From assembly GCA_039815505.1 (NCBI GenBank), contig JBCBZE010000039.1:1-16230 (forward strand): a DNA stretch of 16,230 nt, in the 5' to 3' direction. This document shows positions 13,998 through 16,230 of this stretch, piece after piece. Numbering within the stretch: position 1 is the stretch's first letter; the number at the start of each line of letters is the position of its first letter. The notes under the pieces were generated by a model. It was not told where the DNA came from. It worked only from the letters and a program-made list of their open reading frames with translations, and ran no database searches. Made by a program: the position numbers and the translations under genes. This stretch comes from CANLWN01 sp039815505 (GTDB lineage Bacteria; Bacteroidota; Bacteroidia; Flavobacteriales; Flavobacteriaceae).

Positions 13998-14957
13998 ATG
14001 AAACTTTCTATACGATTATTGATACTGTTGTTTTTCAATGCTATATATTCCCAAAATATACAGGTTTTGGACAGTACAAACAACCTTCCTATTCCCTTTG
14101 CCACCATTTCTTTTGGCAATGGCCTTGGTAATTTTGCAGATGATGAGGGATGGTTTTCCTTCTCCAAGGAAAAATATAGGGATGTGGATACGCTATACAT
14201 ATCATCCTTGGGATATGCAGAAAAAGCCATTATGGCACATCCATTACCAAAAAAAATATATCTGACACCAGCTATATGGGAATTGAACGAAGTGGTGGTA
14301 TCCACTTCCAAGTTGGGTAAATTCAAGCTTAAAAAACAAAAGGCCATCACCCATGAGGATATTTTTGCCTCATGGCTTCCCACCATAGAAAGTGAAGTAG
14401 CCATATTTTTTGAACGCTATGACAATAAAATCACGCAGATTTCCAAATTGATACTTCCCATAAATGCGGAATCCAAATACAAATCTAGGGGAAGGGGAAA
14501 CTATGCCACTATTTGTCGTATTCAATTCTATGAAAATAAAAACGGATTGCCCGGAAGTGCCATAGGTCACGAAAAAATTGTCTTTTCCATTGATGAAAAG
14601 CAACGTAAGGTCTATGAATTGGATATCGCATCCAAAGGTATATTTATTCCCCAAACCGGCATTTATGCCTCTCTACAGGTCCTAGGGTACGCCAATGCCC
14701 AAGGGCGGCTTATACAATCTAAAAAGTATCATGAAGTGGAAACACCCCGGGGAATTGAAAAAGTGTCCACATCCTTTAGGCCATTGCTTCCGTTTTCGAA
14801 CAGGTTGGCCCCTAAACACACCTACGTAAGACGGGTGTTTTTCAATGATAAAAAATGGCAGATTTTTGATAGGACCTACAACAAAAACTCAAAACTTGTT
14901 CAAACCGGTCATACCAATTATGGTATGGGTGCTTTTTTTAGGGTATATGGGGAATAA
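13998..14957 (+). CDS. Exported protein with carboxypeptidase-regulatory-like domain
   Basis: A 319-residue protein with a signal peptide (1-18, cut before QN). Residues 19-100 form a CarboxypepD_reg-like beta-sandwich (IQVLDSTNNLPIPFATISF, then DDEGWFSF, SSLGYAEKAI and IYLTPAIWELNEVVV), the domain that also fronts SusC/TonB receptors. Unlike those there is no plug or barrel after it; the remaining 200 residues are rich in short strands and not recognised. It is probably an envelope or outer-surface protein with a beta-structure tail. It starts 52 nt after the peptidase gene, and no promoter or terminator is visible between them. It converges on the glycosylase-like gene with only 14 nt in between. 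Overlapping minus-strand frames (13982-14404 and 14370-14654) are shadows. Confidence 0.8.
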   Translation: MKLSIRLLILLFFNAIYSQNIQVLDSTNNLPIPFATISFGNGLGNFADDEGWFSFSKEKYRDVDTLYISSLGYAEKAIMAHPLPKKIYLTPAIWELNEVVVSTSKLGKFKLKKQKAITHEDIFASWLPTIESEVAIFFERYDNKITQISKLILPINAESKYKSRGRGNYATICRIQFYENKNGLPGSAIGHEKIVFSIDEKQRKVYELDIASKGIFIPQTGIYASLQVLGYANAQGRLIQSKKYHEVETPRGIEKVSTSFRPLLPFSNRLAPKHTYVRRVFFNDKKWQIFDRTYNKNSKLVQTGHTNYGMGAFFRVYGE

Positions 14958-14971
14958 ATAACCCTATATTG

Positions 14972-15631
14972 TTAGAAAAATGGCCTATACTGCAGGACCC
15001 TAAAGTCGAAAGTGGTGAACTTAGGGTTAGCATTCTTCATCTTTTTATATATTTCCAAACTGCCTATGGCCCTATTCGCAGCTCCGGAAGGAGCGGTCAA
15101 GGAAACCGTTGTTATTTTCCTTTCGCCAAAGGGCAATACAAACTCATGTATCCTAGGGACTTCATTGGATACTATTTGGAGTGCCAGCCCATGTGCTTTT
15201 ATCAATTTTCTAAAAAAAAACTCCGGTCCGTTCTTACTGTTACCTCCAGTAAATAACAAGGTATGCACCTTAGGGTACTTTTCAAGATAGCCGATCATGT
15301 CTCGGAGTTTTATATTTTGCATCCCCAAATCGGACGCATCTACTTTATCCCGTTCCGCACTGGCCACAATATCGCATATGCCTATTTTTTGTTGTAAAAG
15401 GAAGTCTCTTCGTTGCTTTATGGCTTCTTCCGTAGTTTCGTACATCAGTCCCAGATTAAAGATGACATCCAAGATACGCCAAAGCTGACCGTTTCTACTA
15501 CCGTAACAAAAATCAACGTCGTCTGCCTTTAAATCACCCGTAGTAAATCTAGGAGGGGGCAATGTACCCACGATTAATTTCGTAGCTTCCTTAAAAAGGA
15601 AAGGTTCATAGGGATGTGTATGCAGAAACAT
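14972..15631 (-). CDS. Uracil-DNA-glycosylase-superfamily protein
   Basis: A 219-residue protein that I place in the uracil-DNA glycosylase superfamily from three spaced motifs: LIVGTLPPPR (19-28), where family members have a Gly-x-x-Pro active-site loop; CYGSRNGQLWRIL (42-54), close to the YYGHPRNxFW of the hypoxanthine/mismatch branch; and SLTAPSGAANRAI (177-189), in place of the usual Pro-Ser DNA-insertion loop. Such enzymes excise deaminated bases from DNA. The PPP run and the altered third motif are unusual, so activity and substrate remain open. It lies 55 nt after the phosphoenolpyruvate carboxylase gene in the same direction; the overlapping plus-strand frames (14969-15488) are shadows. 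Confidence 0.7.
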   Translation of the reverse strand: MFLHTHPYEPFLFKEATKLIVGTLPPPRFTTGDLKADDVDFCYGSRNGQLWRILDVIFNLGLMYETTEEAIKQRRDFLLQQKIGICDIVASAERDKVDASDLGMQNIKLRDMIGYLEKYPKVHTLLFTGGNSKNGPEFFFRKLIKAHGLALQIVSNEVPRIHEFVLPFGERKITTVSLTAPSGAANRAIGSLEIYKKMKNANPKFTTFDFRVLQYRPFF

Positions 15632-15686
15632 AGGGTTAGGGGGAAAATAAAAACTCCTTTGGACCTTCGATCATTGGTTTAACCAT

Positions 15687-16230
15687 TTAAGCTGAGTTAC
15701 GACTTGCATTGATATTTCCGTATAATGATCGGGTCACTATCTTCTCGTATAGTTCTATGTATTCGGATTTTAATCCAATTTTTTGTAAGGCATACTGCTG
15801 AATGACCAACAAGGGCAGAACAATATTTTCCCTTATTTTCACGGACTCTCGGGAAATAGGTTCCTGTTCCATCAAAATTTCCATATCGGAAATAAGCAAT
15901 AACATTTCTTTGGACAACTTATACTCATTATACAAAATGGTCCAAAAATCCCCGTACTCCTTATCTTCCTTCATATAACTGGTTAGTTCAAAATAGCATT
16001 TGGACAGGGCCATCATACTATTCAACATCAACGCCTTGAAGAAAGGGACTTCCTTAAACAGGTTTTTAACTTCCTCTATCCTACCCCGATCTTTCAAGTT
16101 TTTTATGGCAGTTCCCATTCCAAAATATCCCGGCACGTTCTGCTTTAACTGGCTCCATGAACCTACAAAGGAAATGGCCCTTAAATCGGATAATTCTAGT
16201 TTGGCCTTATTGCCCCTTTTCCCTGGCCTA
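15687..16230 (-). CDS. ppc: Phosphoenolpyruvate carboxylase, C-terminal part (gene cut by window edge)
   Basis: The frame is open from the window edge to a TAA at 15689-15687; reading through the edge gives RPGKRGNKAKLELSDL then RAISFVGSWSQLKQNVPGYFGMGTA, which aligns with the conserved PEP carboxylase block that in E. coli reads SRPAKRR...LRAIPWIFAWTQ...LPAWLGAGTA. The end SRNSA corresponds to the conserved RNTG terminus, and ISRESVKIREN matches the RESIQLRN region; the Arg there and the terminal Asn are at positions that bind the inhibitor aspartate in the E. coli enzyme. The enzyme makes oxaloacetate from PEP and bicarbonate to refill the TCA cycle. The possible start at 16136 is a GTG inside the gene and is not the real start. 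Only about 181 of roughly 850-900 residues are present. Confidence 0.92.
   Translation of the reverse strand, partial: RPGKRGNKAKLELSDLRAISFVGSWSQLKQNVPGYFGMGTAIKNLKDRGRIEEVKNLFKEVPFFKALMLNSMMALSKCYFELTSYMKEDKEYGDFWTILYNEYKLSKEMLLLISDMEILMEQEPISRESVKIRENIVLPLLVIQQYALQKIGLKSEYIELYEKIVTRSLYGNINASRNSA

Noticed and set aside
14935..14971. Possible bidirectional terminator between the two convergent genes
   Set aside because: Only a 6-bp stem (TAGGGT / ACCCTA) around a 16-nt loop is found, and the strand after it is A-rich for the minus-strand gene and lacks a U-run for the plus-strand gene.
15687..16136. Independent 149-residue gene starting at 16136
   Set aside because: The start is a GTG inside an open frame that continues to the window edge, and the upstream residues match phosphoenolpyruvate carboxylase.
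1..16230. Defence system, prophage, CRISPR or novel multi-gene system
   Set aside because: All genes were assigned to core metabolic, envelope or redox families; no transposases, integrases, spacer arrays or toxin-antitoxin pairs were seen on either strand.

Overview
The window looks like a chromosomal segment from a member of the Flavobacteriaceae (phylum Bacteroidota). The evidence is the AT-rich, mostly Shine-Dalgarno-free gene starts, two promoters matching the Bacteroidota pattern TTTG-N19-TAnnTTTG, the trpEGDCFBA gene order, a DUF2851/PspC/K+-channel cluster, and exported proteins whose signal peptides end in ...SQ. Genus cannot be settled from this text; a marine Maribacter/Zobellia-like relative is only a guess. 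No prophage, transposase, CRISPR array, tRNA or rRNA is visible.

Region 1 (1-3605, all minus strand) reads right to left as three transcription units. First come a TlpA-like thioredoxin lipoprotein and an exported redoxin (3605-2435), closed by a terminator at 2386-2413. Next is a single-domain rhodanese (2351-2040), closed by a cUUCGg-loop terminator at 1990-2017. Last is a tight cluster of DUF2851 protein, PspC-domain membrane peptide and a two-TM potassium channel with an RCK domain, which runs off the left edge. The channel has an unusual selectivity filter (TVGFS).

Region 2 (3606-5492, plus strand) is a MarR regulator, a nitroreductase-family flavoenzyme and an exported YceI protein, closed by a strong terminator. 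A perfect 16-bp palindrome overlaps the predicted promoter just before the MarR gene and is a good candidate auto-operator.

Region 3 (5513-12410) is the complete tryptophan operon trpE-G-D-C-F-B-A, which converts chorismate to tryptophan. It is preceded by an unlisted 18-residue leader peptide with three consecutive Trp codons, followed by mutually exclusive hairpins and an intrinsic terminator. This is a textbook-style ribosome-mediated attenuator, driven by a near-perfect Bacteroidota promoter that places the leader ATG almost at the transcript 5' end. Two REP-like hairpin elements of the same family lie in the trpG-trpD and trpB-trpA gaps, and a heptamer tandem repeat abuts trpA.

Region 4 (12443-14957, plus strand) holds an exported M20-family metallopeptidase and an exported protein with a carboxypeptidase-regulatory-like domain. 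Region 5 (14972-16230, minus strand) holds a divergent uracil-DNA-glycosylase-superfamily protein and, upstream of it and cut by the window edge, the C-terminal end of phosphoenolpyruvate carboxylase. Apart from the attenuator and the small regulatory and repeat elements, the gene content is ordinary core-genome content; I saw no clearly new multi-gene system.
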